Source of the DNA: Opitutaceae bacterium | GTDB lineage: Bacteria; Verrucomicrobiota; Verrucomicrobiia; Opitutales; Opitutaceae | Length of the DNA: 64,000 nt | Assembly: GCA_016711225.1 (NCBI GenBank) | Contig: JADJTK010000052.1 | Location: 310,001-374,000, forward strand | Direction of reading: 5' to 3' | Shown: one piece after another, positions 24,393 to 34,535 of the stretch | Position numbering within the stretch: the stretch's first letter is position 1 | Layout: each line of letters starts with the position of its first letter | Program-made: the position numbers and the translations under genes | Notes under the pieces: generated by a model | What the model saw: only the letters and a program-made list of their open reading frames with translations | The model's database searches: none | What the model was told of the DNA's origin: nothing

Positions 24393-25223
24393 CTCGAAGT
24401 GAAGTCGGCGGCGAGACGCTGGCGGAGCCGCAGGGCGGGGGGCGAGCGGCTTCCGTCACGGTCGAGGCCGCGGGTGGCCTATATACAGAGCGAAGGGAGC
24501 AAGCCGGAGAATTGCACCACAGAGGACATCGAGGGCACGGAGAGCGGACGAGAGGCGGCGAGCCTAAGGCAGAAGGCAGAATGAAGGCGGACGGATGTCC
24601 TAACGAAAAGGGCAGAGTGAGGAAGGCAGAACGTCCGACAGGCGACGAGGGCCCGACCTTCTGGCGAACGTCGCTACGACCGGAACGCAGGCGGGCCGCC
24701 TGCGCCACCCCCGAATCTCTCTGTGTTCTCCTCCCCCTCTGTGATCTCCGTGACCTCTGTGGTGAAAATCGGGTTCTCTCTGTCTTCCTCGCGGGGTCGT
24801 TCTCCACGCGACCGCGCTCCCCGCGGGGGGGGGCCCCCCGGGGGGGGGGGGGGGGGCCGGGGGGGGGGCGGCGAGCCACGGACAGCGGCGGCCTAACGAA
24901 GAAGGCAGAGTGAAGAAGGTTGAACACAGGAAGGGACGGCGCCACCCACCAAACCCTCTTTGCTCTCCTCTGCCCTTGTCCTCTGTGACCAGGGCGGTTC
25001 ATGGTTTCGCGTTTCGGGTTTCGGGAAATCGATCCTGCCATTCTTTGCGCTCTTTGCGTTCCTTGCGGTTAACCTCCTCCGAGTCTCTGTGCTCTCAGTG
25101 CTCTCCGTGGTGAATCTTCGGGTTCTTTGTTCTCTCGGACGGCGGCGCCGTCGGCGGCACCTTCTTGCTCTTCCCCCGAGGGTGGGCGAGGTTGCGCAGG
25201 ACCCTGGAACCAACCACTAAGCC
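24393..25223. other. Intergenic region with repeat text and a G/C homopolymer block
   Basis: No gene is supported. It contains several copies of 'cacagagg' and 'ctctgtgg' style repeats and 'aaggcagaatgaagg' text in both orientations. From 24826 to 24872 there are runs of up to a dozen G or C, which look like an assembly or base-calling artefact. An ORF track through the block codes only proline and arginine runs. Confidence 0.6.
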
Positions 25224-25682
25224 GTGAAACCACCCGGACTAGTTCGGCATGAGTCTTTCTTGGTGATGGGTTTTGTGACGCGCAGAAAGGCGGGCCCCGA
25301 ATCCCCGGAAGCGTGTGTGGCGATCTGGAAACAGTTCGAGGCGTGCCAGGCGGAGATCAGTCCGCACAGCTTGGATGCGAGGTACTACGGCGTCAGCTTC
25401 GCCGCCGCCCCGGACGGGAGTTTTGACTACCTGGTGGGCATGATTGTAGGGAAGGAGTCGACACCCCCCGAAGGCGTGCAGGTACGCGAGGTGCCGGCGG
25501 CCACCTATGCCGTGTTCGCCTGCGAGGTGCACGCCATCGGGCCGACGTACGGCCATATCTTTGGGGAGTGGCGGGCGGCGTCGGGCTACGAGGTGGATCC
25601 CACGAAGTGCGTCTTTGAGCAGTATCCGCCCGCCACGGAGACCAACGCCCCCGTGCTCATTCATGTCCCGCTCCGGGAGTAG
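25224..25682 (+). CDS. GyrI-like / AraC effector-binding domain protein
   Basis: The 152-aa product has the layout of stand-alone GyrI-like (SHS2) ligand-binding proteins: MKPPGLVRHESFLVMGFVTR, AIWKQFEACQAEI, YYGVSFAAAPDGSFDYLVGM, VREVPAATYAVFAC, and the C-terminal LIHVPLRE. It starts with GTG at 25224. Such proteins bind small hydrophobic molecules and sometimes inhibit gyrase. It is monocistronic and converges with the transporter operon that follows. Confidence 0.75.
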   Translation: MKPPGLVRHESFLVMGFVTRRKAGPESPEACVAIWKQFEACQAEISPHSLDARYYGVSFAAAPDGSFDYLVGMIVGKESTPPEGVQVREVPAATYAVFACEVHAIGPTYGHIFGEWRAASGYEVDPTKCVFEQYPPATETNAPVLIHVPLRE

Positions 25683-25848
25683 CTGAGGGCGGCCGGGTAC
25701 GCTTCGGCGTTGTGACCCTGGCGACCCAAACCCTTGGCGGGGGGCCCTGCGCGGGCCGCTTCGGCCGTCGCAGTTCCCGCGAGACTCGGACCTCAGACGC
25801 AGCTCCCGTGCGCTCCGCAACGGGAGGTGCCGTGCGCGGCTCGTGGGA

Positions 25849-26979
25849 CTACGCCAGGGTCTTGTGGAAACGGCCGACGGCGAAAGCCATCACCCCAACG
25901 CCGAGGGCGAGGAGCGCGGCGAACTGCGGCCAGAGGATGTCGAGCCCCACGCCCTTCAGGAAGATCCCGCGCACGATCACCAACATGAAGCGCAGCGGGT
26001 CGAGGAGACTGAGGTATTGGATCACCGGTGGCATGTTCGCGATCGGGAAGATGAATCCGGAGAACAACATCGCCGGAAAGAAGAAGAAGAAGGCCGTCAT
26101 CATCGCCTGCTGCTGGGTCTGGCTGACCGTCGAGATGAACAGTCCAATCCCGAGGGTGCTGAGCAGGAACAGCGCGGTGCCGCCCAACAGCAACGGGAAG
26201 CTGCCGCGGAAAGGAATGCCAAACCAGAACAGGCCCACCGCCGACACCATGCCCACGTTGAGGAAGCCGATCACGGCGAAGGGGGCGCACTTGCCCAGGA
26301 TGAACTCCACGGGCCGGATCGGCGTGACCATGATCTGCTCGATGGTGCCGGCCTCCTTCTCGCGCACGATCGACATGCTGGTGAGCATGAGGGCGATGAG
26401 CATGACCAGCATCGCGATGACGCCTGGCACGTAGTAGTTGCGGCTTTCCAGATCGGCGTTGAACCAGGCGCGGGGGCGCAGGTCCACCCCGCCGGCGCGC
26501 ACGGTGCGGCCGGTCTGCCGAAGGGTGCGGTCGAGCACGAGCTCAGTGTTGGCGGCGGTGGCGATGGCCGTGCCGTAGTTGGCCACGAAACGCGCGGTGT
26601 TGGAATCGGAGCCGTCGACGATGAGCTGCACCGGGGTGGTCCGTCCGCCGTGGAGGTGCTGCTCGTAGCCGGAATCGATTTGCAGGATGGCGGAGGCGTC
26701 GGAGGCATCGATGAGGCGGCGGGCCTCGTCGTCGTCGAAGGTGAAGGCGACGGCGTCGAAGTAGGCCGAGCTGGTGAAGCGGGCGACCAGCGCGCGGCTG
26801 GCGGGGGTGTTGTCGCGGTCGACCACGTCGAGGCGCACGTGGCGCACGTCGAGGGTGACGGCGTAACCGAAGATCAGGGTCTGAATGACCGGGAAGCCGA
26901 TGATGACCAGCCGCATTCGCGGGTCGCGCAGCACGGAGCGGAATTCCTTGCGCAGGATGGTGAGGATACGTTCCCACAC
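25849..26979 (-). CDS. ABC-2 type transporter permease (YbhR-like)
   Basis: The 376-aa membrane subunit has an N-terminal TM after MWERILTILRKEFRSVLRD, a large extracytoplasmic domain (residues about 45-170), then five TM helices, including the ABC-2 signature region EKEAGTIEQIMVTPIRPVEF. It is the last gene of a minus-strand operon with gene order TetR, HlyD, ATPase, ATPase, permease, permease, which is that of E. coli cecR-ybhGFSR. The homologous system exports cations or drugs; the substrate here is unknown. Its start is separated from the upstream permease by a corrupted G/C block. Confidence 0.85.
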   Translation of the reverse strand: MWERILTILRKEFRSVLRDPRMRLVIIGFPVIQTLIFGYAVTLDVRHVRLDVVDRDNTPASRALVARFTSSAYFDAVAFTFDDDEARRLIDASDASAILQIDSGYEQHLHGGRTTPVQLIVDGSDSNTARFVANYGTAIATAANTELVLDRTLRQTGRTVRAGGVDLRPRAWFNADLESRNYYVPGVIAMLVMLIALMLTSMSIVREKEAGTIEQIMVTPIRPVEFILGKCAPFAVIGFLNVGMVSAVGLFWFGIPFRGSFPLLLGGTALFLLSTLGIGLFISTVSQTQQQAMMTAFFFFFPAMLFSGFIFPIANMPPVIQYLSLLDPLRFMLVIVRGIFLKGVGLDILWPQFAALLALGVGVMAFAVGRFHKTLA

Positions 26980-26984
26980 CAGGG

Positions 26985-27150
<166 letters not shown>

Positions 27151-28300
27151 GTGGCGGTGGAGGCTGAGCGTTTCGCGCGTTCCGGGTGCGGCGGATGGCC
27201 AAGGCGAGCACGAGGACTGCGAAGGCGAGGAGGAACAGGGACTCGGGCCAGAGCACCTCCAGGCCCACGCCGCGCAGGAAGATTCCCTTCACCACCGATA
27301 CGAAGTAGCGCGCCGGAATGATGTGGGTGAGGGCGCGGATGGGCGCCGGCATGTTGGCGATGGGGAAGGCAAAACCGGAGAGCAGGAACGCCGGCAGGAA
27401 GGTCGAGATCATCGCGAGCTGGCTGGCCAGCAGCTGCTGGCGGGCGATCGCGCTGATGAGGATGCCCTGGGCGAGAGTGGCGACGATGAACAGCCCGCCG
27501 ATCCCGAAGAGCAACGGCACGCTCCCGCGCAGCGGCACCTGGAAGACAAATACTGCCATGAGCACGGCGATGAGCATGTTGGCCAGGCCGATGACCAGAT
27601 ACGGCACGAGCTTGCCGAGGATGAGCTCGGCGGGTCGCACCGGGGTGGAAATGAGCTGCTCCATGGTGCCGCGCTCCCATTCGCGGGCGAGAGTGAGGGA
27701 GGTCAGCAACGCAGCGATCAGGCCCATGATTACCGCCATGATACCCGGCACGATGAAGTTTTTGCTTTCGAGATCGGGGTTGAACCAGATGCGGGTGCGC
27801 AGGTCGAGTGCGCCGGCGGGGGAGGCGCCGGTGGCGCGCCGGACCTGCTCGACCAGAATCTGCTGGCCGTGGGCGGCGGTAATCGCCTGGGCGTAACCGA
27901 GCACTATGGACGCGGTGTTGGAGTCGGAACCGTCGACGATCGCCTGGACCGGCACGGCGCGCCCGGCGGTGAGCTGGGAGGCGAAATCCGGGGGGAGCAC
28001 GAGCGCCAGCCAGGCGTCGCGGGAGTCGATCTCGCGCTCGAGCTCGGCGTAGCTGGAGACGGAGCCGCGCAGGTCGAAGTAGGGCGTGGCGGTGAAGCGG
28101 GCGATGAACTCGCGGCTCTCCACCGAGTTGCCCTGGTCCCAGACGACGAAGGGCACGCGGTTCACGTCGAGGGTGAGCGCGTAGCCGAACATGATTAGCA
28201 TCAGCATCGGAATACCAATGGCGAGCACGAGGCTGCGCGGGTCGCGGCGGATGTGGAGGGTCTCCTTGCGGGCCACGGCCCAGAGGCGGCGAAGGTTCAT
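27151..28300 (-). CDS. ABC-2 type transporter permease (YbhS-like), 3' end obscured
   Basis: Starts MNLRRLWAVARKETLHIRRD at 28300, overlapping the preceding ATPase stop (ATGA). N-terminal TM, an extracytoplasmic domain with VDGSDSNTAS, then TM helices around EWERGTMEQLISTPVRPAEL and a conserved end near RRTRNARNAQ at about 27165. Beyond that the frame enters the G/C block and the real stop cannot be read. Sequence resemblance to the downstream permease shows the two are paralogues, as YbhS and YbhR are. Confidence 0.8.
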
Positions 28301-29398
28301 CTGCTGACTTCCTGTTGGGTGCCGGCGGCGGCGTCGCGCGCTTCGATGAGCGAGACGAAAACGTCCTCGAGGGTGGGCACGATCCGCTCGATACGGAGCA
28401 GGGGAATCTGGGCGGCGGCGAGGGCGGGGCGGATCGCGGCGGTGGCGGCGTCGGCGTCGGGGGCAACCACGTGCAGGCCCTTGCCGAAGAGGGCGACCTC
28501 CTTCACCGAGGGGAGGCGCTCGATCACCCCCATGGCGTCGTTGGGCCGGGCGCAGTCGACCTCGAGCACGGCCTCGGTCATGTGGCGGGTCTTGAGCTCA
28601 CGCGGGGTGCCGAGCGCGATGAGCTCGCCGCGGTAGATGATACCGAGGCGATCGCAGTATTCGGACTCCTCCATGTAGTGGGTGGTCACAAAGACGGTCA
28701 CACCCTGGGCGGCGAGGTGGTAGATGAGGTCCCAGAACTGGCGACGGCTGTTCGGGTCGACGCCGGAAGTGGGCTCGTCGAGGAAGAGGATGGGCGGCTC
28801 GTGGAGCACGGCGCAGCCTAGGGCGAGGCGCTGTTTCCAGCCGCCGGAAAGCACGGCGGTGCGGGAGCGGCGGTGGTCGGCGAGTCCGGCCATCTCCAGC
28901 ACCCAGGCCTTGCGCTCGACCTTCTTGGCGCGGGGCAGTCGGTAGATGCCGCTGTAGAAGTCGATGTTCTCCTCGACGGTGAGCTCGTCGTAGAGGGAGA
29001 ACTTCTGGCTCATGTAGCCGATGCGCGTCTTGATGAGCTCGCTCGCGCACGATGTCGAACCCGGCCACGCGGCCCGTGCCGGCGGTGGGCGCGAGCAGGC
29101 CGCAGAGCATGCGGATGGTGGTGGATTTTCCCGCACCGTTGGGCCCGAGGAAACCAAAGATCTCGCCGCGGCGCACTGCGAACGAAATACCCGCCACGGC
29201 CTGGAACGCCCCAAAGCGTTTCTCGAGGTGCTCGACCTCGACGATTGCCTCGGCGGGGATGGACGGTTCGGCGCTCGGCTGGTTCAGTGGCGTCGCCAGG
29301 TGGCGGGTGGGAGCGGGTATTTGCGGCTCCGGCTCAGGGGCGCGACCGCGTTGGGGGCAACGCGGGCCACCTTTGGGGGTCTCCTGGTTCGGGTTCAT
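28297..29398 (-). CDS. ABC transporter ATP-binding protein (frameshifted)
   Basis: Starts at ATG 29398, overlapping the upstream stop (ATGA). The first part holds Walker A (FLGPNGAGKSTT). A frameshift near 29040 breaks VRERELIKTRIGYMSQKF; the second frame carries signature LSGGWKQRL, Walker B ILFLDEPTSGVDP and the H-loop TTHYMEESE, ending QQEVSR. About 365 aa. The N terminus before the ATPase fold is a proline-rich extension of about 55 residues, encoded partly by a copy of a dispersed intergenic palindrome (29341-29371). In E. coli YbhF the two ATPase halves are fused; here they are separate genes. Confidence 0.82.
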
Positions 29399-30351
29399 CT
29401 GCTGACCTCCGGTTGAGCGCCGGCGGCCGACTCTTTCCGGGAGGCGATGACGGAGACGAAGACGTCCTCCAGCGAGGGCTCGATGGGGCGCAGCGAGAGC
29501 AGCTCGAAACCGGCGTCGGCGAGGTGGCGACGGATCTGCGTATCCGCCGCTGTGGTGTCGCGGGTCACGACGTGCACGCGGTCGCCGAAAAGGCCGACGG
29601 TGGCGCCGGTGAGGCACTCGCGCAGGAGCTGGGCGGTGCGGCGCGGAGCGGAGGTGCGCACTTCGAGCAGGGCGCCGGGCAGCAGGCGCTTGACCTCGGC
29701 GGGCGTGCCGAGGCCGACGAGCCGACCCTGGTGCATAAGGGCGAGGCGGTTGCAGCGCTCGGCCTCGTCGAGGTAGGCGGTGGAGACGAAGAGGGTCACT
29801 CCGTCGCGCACGAGCTGGTAAAGGATACGCCAGAAGTCGCGGCGCGAGACAGGGTCGACGCCGTTGGTGGGTTCGTCGAGGAAGAGCACGCGTGGGGTGT
29901 GGATGAGCGCGCAGGCCAGCCCGAGCTTCTGTTTCATGCCGCCGGAAAGGTTGCCGGCGAGGCGATGTTGGAAGGCGGTGAGGTGGCTGAACCCGAGCAG
30001 CTGCGCCGTGCGCTCGGCCCGGCCACGGGCGGGCACGCCGTAGATGTCGGCGTAGAAGTCGAGGTTCTCGATGACGGTAAGGTCGGGATACAGACCGAAA
30101 CGCTGGCTCATGTAACCGATGTGCTCCTTCAAGGGGCCGGCGGCGCGCACCACGTCGTGGCCCGCCACCTCGGCGCCGCCGGAGGTGGGCGGGAGCACGC
30201 CGGTGAGCATGCGCATCGTCGTGGTCTTGCCGGCACCGTCGGGGCCGACGAGGCCGAAGATCTCCCCCGCAGGGATGGTGAGGTCGAGGGACTCGACCGC
30301 CACGAGGTCGCCGAAGGTGCGGCGTAGCTGCGTGGTGCGGATGGCGGGCAT
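29395..30351 (-). CDS. ABC transporter ATP-binding protein
   Basis: Intact 318-aa ATPase: Walker A GPDGAGKTTT, Q-loop IGYMSQRFGLY, signature LSGGMKQKL, Walker B VLFLDEPTNGVDP, switch region STAYLDEAE (A in place of the usual H in TTH/STH), and a C-terminal DUF4162-like tail ending PEVSR. The switch His appears replaced, while the partner gene keeps it (TTHYMEE), so the pair may work as an asymmetric heterodimer. The stop overlaps the next start (ATGA). Confidence 0.88.
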   Translation of the reverse strand: MPAIRTTQLRRTFGDLVAVESLDLTIPAGEIFGLVGPDGAGKTTTMRMLTGVLPPTSGGAEVAGHDVVRAAGPLKEHIGYMSQRFGLYPDLTVIENLDFYADIYGVPARGRAERTAQLLGFSHLTAFQHRLAGNLSGGMKQKLGLACALIHTPRVLFLDEPTNGVDPVSRRDFWRILYQLVRDGVTLFVSTAYLDEAERCNRLALMHQGRLVGLGTPAEVKRLLPGALLEVRTSAPRRTAQLLRECLTGATVGLFGDRVHVVTRDTTAADTQIRRHLADAGFELLSLRPIEPSLEDVFVSVIASRKESAAGAQPEVSR

Positions 30352-30424
30352 GGGCGGAGAAGGCAGAAGAGAGCCGGGCAGAAGCGGGGAGGCCGAACGT
30401 GAGGGGCGGAAGGCGCGGGACGCG

Positions 30425-31390
30425 TCAGCGCAGGACGGCGTCGGCGGGCATGCCGGGCTTGAGCTCGCCGGCGGCGTTGGGCAGGTCGATTTTGATGCGG
30501 AAGACGAGTTTCACGCGTTCCTTGGTTGTCTGGACGGTCTTGGGCGTGAACTCCGCCTCCGAGGAGATGAAACCCACGGTGCCGGAGTAGCTTTTGCCGG
30601 GGAAAGTGTCGGTGCGGACCTCGACCGGCTGGCCATGCTTGACGCGGCCGAGTTCGGTCTGGTGGACGTAGGCGCGTAACCAGACGTTGGACAGGTCGGC
30701 GACGGTGACCACCGGCGTGCCGGCGGAGACGAACTCGCCCGGCTCGATGTTGTGGGAAAGCACGACACCGGCGAAGGGGGCGGAGAGGCGGGTGTTGGCG
30801 ATCTGGGTTTCGGCAATGGCGATGGCGGCACGGGCCTGGGCCACGCGGGCGCGGGCCTGGGCGATGGTCTCCTGTCGCGGACCCTCCTCGACGAGCTTGA
30901 GACGCTCGCTCGCCTCGGCGGCGCGGGCCTGGGCCACCGCGCTGGCCGCCTCGGCCGCTTCGTAGTCGCGGGGTGTGCTGACGTTTTGGTGGCGCAGATC
31001 CGCCTGGCGGGCGAGTTCGAGCCGGGCGCGTTCCTGCTCGGCGGCGGCGCTGCGCAGAGTGGCGCGGGCGGCGGCGACCTCCTGCGGGCGCGAACCGGCC
31101 GTGAGCTCGGCGAGCCCGGCCTCGGCCGCCGCCAGCTCGGTGCGACGCAAGGCGAGCTGGTCCTGCTGGTCGGTGGCGTCGAGGCGGGCGACGAGCTGGC
31201 CGGCGGTGACCGACTGGCCCTCGGAGACGAGGCGCTCGGCGAGGCGTCCCGAGATCTTGAAGCCGAGTTGGGCGTCGATGGCCTCGATGTTGCCGGAGAC
31301 GCGGATCGGGTCGGAGGCTGAGGGGGCGCGGGTACAGGCGCCGAGGAGCAGCAGGCCGAGCAGGGGCAGCAGGGTGCGCGGGGCGGTCAT
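30425..31390 (-). CDS. HlyD-family periplasmic adaptor (YbhG-like)
   Basis: The N terminus MTAPRTLLPLLGLLLLGAC is a lipoprotein signal with lipobox LGAC. Next come a biotinyl-lipoyl half (GRLAERLVSEGQSVTAGQLV), a long coiled coil of Ala, Glu and Arg residues (about 85-180), the second lipoyl half (APFAGVVLSHNIEPGEFVSAGTPV) and a beta-barrel. It should link the ABC permeases to an outer-membrane channel. The frame is open further upstream, but the signal peptide decides the start. 321 aa. Confidence 0.87.
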   Translation of the reverse strand: MTAPRTLLPLLGLLLLGACTRAPSASDPIRVSGNIEAIDAQLGFKISGRLAERLVSEGQSVTAGQLVARLDATDQQDQLALRRTELAAAEAGLAELTAGSRPQEVAAARATLRSAAAEQERARLELARQADLRHQNVSTPRDYEAAEAASAVAQARAAEASERLKLVEEGPRQETIAQARARVAQARAAIAIAETQIANTRLSAPFAGVVLSHNIEPGEFVSAGTPVVTVADLSNVWLRAYVHQTELGRVKHGQPVEVRTDTFPGKSYSGTVGFISSEAEFTPKTVQTTKERVKLVFRIKIDLPNAAGELKPGMPADAVLR

Positions 31391-31415
31391 ACGGCGGGCG
31401 GCTTGGCGGGCGGGA

Positions 31416-32072
31416 TCAGCGGGATGGTCCGTTTTCATAGGCTTTGCGGCCGGCGGGGGTGAGAATGCCGGTGAAGACGATGGTGAGCACGCGGTCGACG
31501 ACCTCGTGTGGGGGAAGCTGGAGACGATCGAGCACGGCCGGGCGCAGCAGGCCTTGGACGGTGGTGACGACCATTTCGGAAATGAACGCGGGGTCGAGTT
31601 CCCGGCGAACCAGCCCGGCGGCGACGCCGTCGGCGAGCAGTTTGCCCCAGACGCGGGGCAGGATCTCGGCGCGGACGCTTTCCATGCGCGCGAAGAGGGC
31701 GGGGTGATGGCGCTCGAGATCGCGCAGGAAGGCCGGTGAGATCTCGCTGATCTGGCGCACGATGAAGGCCATGAGGCGGTGGGCGCGCTCGACGACGGGA
31801 GCGGACTCATCTTCGACGATCGCGCGAGTGCCTTGCCGGACCTCGGTGATTTTGGACTCCATCATGTGCGAGATAAGCGCCTCCTTGCCGGGGAAATGGG
31901 CGTAGAGGGTCTTTTTGCTCATGCCGAGTTCACCGGCGAGGTCGTCCATGGTGGTGCGGTGGAAGCCGAGGGCGGTGAACTGCCGGCGGGCAGCGGCGGC
32001 GATACGGGCGAAGGCCGAGGGATCGGGGCTGGGAGTGGGAGACGGCGGGGGAGTGGTGGGCTTGGCGGTCAT
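31416..32072 (-). CDS. TetR/AcrR family regulator (CecR-like)
   Basis: The HTH lies at residues about 20-65: ARRQFTALGFHRTTMDDLA, GMSKKTLYAHFPGKE. The C-terminal ligand domain of about 150 residues resembles that of regulators adjacent to ybhGFSR-type operons. 218 aa, after a proline-rich N-terminal stretch. It is the first gene of the efflux operon and probably represses it. Its stop lies within 30 bp of the adaptor start. Confidence 0.85.
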   Translation of the reverse strand: MTAKPTTPPPSPTPSPDPSAFARIAAAARRQFTALGFHRTTMDDLAGELGMSKKTLYAHFPGKEALISHMMESKITEVRQGTRAIVEDESAPVVERAHRLMAFIVRQISEISPAFLRDLERHHPALFARMESVRAEILPRVWGKLLADGVAAGLVRRELDPAFISEMVVTTVQGLLRPAVLDRLQLPPHEVVDRVLTIVFTGILTPAGRKAYENGPSR

Positions 32073-32342
32073 GAAACGCCGGAAACTTGAATGGGTTTTT
32101 CGGTTTCCGGCAAGTATTTGTTTTCTCCCGGTACGGTTGAGCCGGCGGGGAACACCCGGCAGTGCCCGGATCGCCGACGCAGGCCCGAGCCCGAGCGGCG
32201 GCCACAGGCGGCTCGCGTCGACCCACCCGGCCGGGAGCGTTGGCAGCTTCGGCGGTGCGGCCGAACGCCCCCCGCCGGACCCTGTGCGCCGGCGAAAAGG
32301 TTCCCGCGCATCCGCTGGTCCAAGCCCGACAGGCCCGGCCAA

Positions 32343-32375
32343 CAAAAAGGCCGGGCGCAGGGCCCGGCCGAAAAG
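32343..32375 (-). terminator. Rho-independent terminator of the RRM gene
   Basis: On the minus strand GGCCGGGCC...GCCCGGCC forms a strong stem with a short loop, followed by TTTTTG. It lies 20 bp after the stop of the RNA-binding protein gene. Confidence 0.8.
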
Positions 32376-32393
32376 CTGTGCTTGAGGATTGGA

Positions 32394-32828
32394 TCAGTAA
32401 CGACGGTCGCGACGATCTTCGCGATCGCCGCCGCCGAAGCCGCCACGGTCCCCGCGTCCGCCGCGGTCCCCACGGTCGCCGCCGCGTCCGCCGCCGCCGC
32501 CAAAGCCACCGCCACCACCGCCACCGCCGAAGCCGCGGCCACCGCCACCGCCGCCGCCACCGCTACGCTGCGGGCGGTCTTCGCGGGGCCGGGCTTCGGT
32601 CACGGTGAGGTTGCGGCCATCCATCGCGTAACCGTTGAGGGTCTCGATGGCCTTTTGGGCTTCGGCCGGGGTCGCCAGCGCGACAAATGCGAAGCCGCGG
32701 GAACGCCCGGTCATCTTGTCCACGATGAGTTCCACGGACTCGACGGTGCCATGCTGGGCGAACAGGTTCTGGAGATCCTGGGAAGTCGTGGAGAACGGGA
32801 CGTTCCCGACGTACAGTTTGGTGCTCAT
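32394..32828 (-). CDS. Glycine-rich RRM RNA-binding protein
   Basis: A single RRM occupies residues 1-80, with RNP2 KLYVGNVPF and RNP1 SRGFAFVAL, followed by a Gly/Arg/Asp-rich low-complexity tail ([17 protein letters not shown]). 144 aa. This is the bacterial/cyanobacterial Rbp layout, related to cold-inducible RNA-binding proteins. The long untranslated region and terminator indicate a monocistronic gene. Confidence 0.92.
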   Translation of the reverse strand: MSTKLYVGNVPFSTTSQDLQNLFAQHGTVESVELIVDKMTGRSRGFAFVALATPAEAQKAIETLNGYAMDGRNLTVTEARPREDRPQRSGGGGGGGGRGFGGGGGGGGFGGGGGRGGDRGDRGGRGDRGGFGGGDREDRRDRRY

Positions 32829-33453
32829 GGATGATCCGACTCTGACAGTGCGCCGGCTGCTTTCCGCGCTGGTCCCGGGGGCCGGGCTTTCAAATCATCA
32901 CTGAACTCGCGCTCACCTGACGACTATCCAGTTGTGGAAACTGACAACCTGCGCGCGGCTACCTCGCATCCGGAAAGGGGGGAGGCAAGCCGATTTCCCG
33001 GGGCCAGGGAGGCGGCGGGCGGGGCGAAGCCCTCCGGGCGGGCGGCGAGGGGCCCAGGGCCGGCCCGCCGCCGCGTGTATCCGAGAGCTTGTCATCCGGG
33101 GCAAACTGGTCGAGCGGCCGGCGTATCTGAATATAGGATTCCTGGGCGGGGCCGCCCGGCCCGGCCGTCCGGGCGGTGTCGCCGAACGGTGGTGGCTCCG
33201 GGGCGGGCCGCGGCCGGACGAAGCCGCGGTGCTGAAGTTCGGATACGGAGCGCGCCGGCCCCGGGTTGTATCCGGCTCGGAGGGCGGCGGGGCGGACGGG
33301 GCGCGCTTTCCGTGCCCAGAAACCGGACCGGCAGGGCGCCTCGGCGGGGCCGGGGGCGGGCCGGGCCCGGCCGGTTTTCCCTCTGGGGCGCGGCATTTTA
33401 CCTATGAAAATGCTATTGCCATGCCCGGTGCGGGGGGTATCAAAAGCACTCGT
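32829..33453. other. Intergenic region between divergent rbp and SWIB genes
   Basis: 625 bp with no supported gene. It should contain both promoters and leader sequences. The last 60 bases before the SWIB start are AT-richer (TTTTACCTATGAAAATGCTA) and are the likeliest promoter for that gene. No tRNA or known riboswitch was recognised. Confidence 0.5.
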
Positions 33454-33726
33454 ATGGCAAAAAAGTCTCCCCGTAAACCCAACGCTGCTTTCATGAAACC
33501 CGTTCAGCCCAACGAGGCGCTTGCCGCCGTCGTGGGCTCGAACCCCCTGCCCCGCACGGAGCTCACCAAGAAGCTCTGGGCGTACATCAAGAAGAACGCC
33601 CTTCAGGACAAGAAGGTGAAGACCAACATCAACGCCGACGATAAGCTCAAGGTCGTCTTCGGTGGCAAGAAGACGGTGTCCATGTTCGAGATGACCAAGT
33701 TGGTCTCGAACAACCTCGTCAAGTAA
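33454..33726 (+). CDS. SWIB/MDM2-domain protein
   Basis: The 90-aa product is a single SWIB domain preceded by a basic start (MAKKSPRKPNAAFMKPVQP). Landmarks are LAAVVGSNPLPRTELTKKLW, YIKKNALQDKKVKTNINAD and FEMTKLVSNNLVK. Stand-alone SWIB proteins are found in Chlamydiota, Verrucomicrobiota and Planctomycetota and are thought to act on chromatin or topoisomerase. It is followed by a terminator. Confidence 0.92.
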   Translation: MAKKSPRKPNAAFMKPVQPNEALAAVVGSNPLPRTELTKKLWAYIKKNALQDKKVKTNINADDKLKVVFGGKKTVSMFEMTKLVSNNLVK

Positions 33727-33748
33727 GCCGCTTGTTCCTTTTCCCTCT

Positions 33749-33780
33749 GCGTCGGCGAGCTTCTGCTCGCCGGCGCTTTT
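33749..33780 (+). terminator. Rho-independent terminator of the SWIB gene
   Basis: GCGTCGGCGAGC (33749-33760) pairs with GCTCGCCGGCGC (33765-33776), with a TTCT loop and a TTTT tail. Confidence 0.85.
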
Positions 33781-33980
33781 GTGCGCCTAGGGGGCGGGGC
33801 AGGGCGCGGTCTTCCGTCGTTCTGTAGGGGCAGTAGGGTGCTCCGCCTTCCGAAGGTTGCCGCCCCTGCGCCTTCGGGGAGCCGAATGGTCTTTTTCCGC
33901 AACCACCATTTCCGGCGGTCCCGATTTGGCCGCAATGGTTGGCGACGTTCTTCCCTTCTCCGGCCGCGCGACCGTCGGCT

Positions 33981-34172
33981 TCAGCGGGGTAGCAAGCCCT
34001 GGAGCAGGGGCAGCCCGATCTTGGGAAGCAAGGACGCCCAATTCGCCGGTGGCTTGCCGCCGCCGGTGTGCGAAGTCGTCCCCACCCAGATCGCGCCTAC
34101 GGCGAACAACGTCAGCACGCCAAGCAGCAGCAGATGCTCCAAGCCAAGGCGGTGCGGTTGCGGCGTCTTCAT
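33981..34172 (-). CDS. Small single-TM protein, 63 aa
   Basis: Start MKTPQPHRLGLEHLLLLGVL; the TM helix LLLLGVLTLFAVGAIWVG is followed by a short soluble end with SLLPKIGLPLLQGLLPR. The frame extends a little further upstream. Composition and a proper hydrophobic helix suggest it is real, but there is no family match I can name. The rest of 33781-34535 shows no convincing gene. Confidence 0.4.
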   Translation of the reverse strand: MKTPQPHRLGLEHLLLLGVLTLFAVGAIWVGTTSHTGGGKPPANWASLLPKIGLPLLQGLLPR

Positions 34173-34535
34173 TGAGTTCGGCGCAGGTTGTCCCACGCTC
34201 GGCCTCACGCCCAGCGCAAAATGGCCCTCTGCTCAGGCTCGGCTTTTGGCGGGGGGCAGGGGGGGACCGATCGGCGAGCCCAACGAGGCTACGTCGCCTG
34301 CGGATCGCGGAACGAACGGACGCGCGCACCGTCGCCGCTGCCGCACGCGACTCGACGATTCGGAGAAGGCCCCTGGCAAGGCGCAGTTGGAATCGCCAAG
34401 AACGAGGATCCCGCAGACCGGCGACGGCCCGGCAAGAAGCGCGTCGTGCCTATTGAGAAGTAACGAAGGACACGGAGTGGGAACCGGCCGGATTCCCTCT
34501 CGCCGTCGACTCGTGCGTCTCTGCATGCTGCGCCG

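Noticed and set aside
24353..25041. Long ORFs across 24353-25041 on both strands
   Set aside because: They are built from intergenic repeat text and homopolymer runs and end at no conserved boundary.
32829..33453. Possible tRNA or riboswitch in the rbp-SWIB spacer
   Set aside because: I found no cloverleaf with a TTCGANTC-type T arm or a known aptamer motif by eye.
33787..34329. Minus-strand 180-aa ORF between SWIB and the DMT transporter
   Set aside because: Arg/Pro-rich low-complexity composition typical of shadow frames in GC-rich DNA, with no start context or domain.
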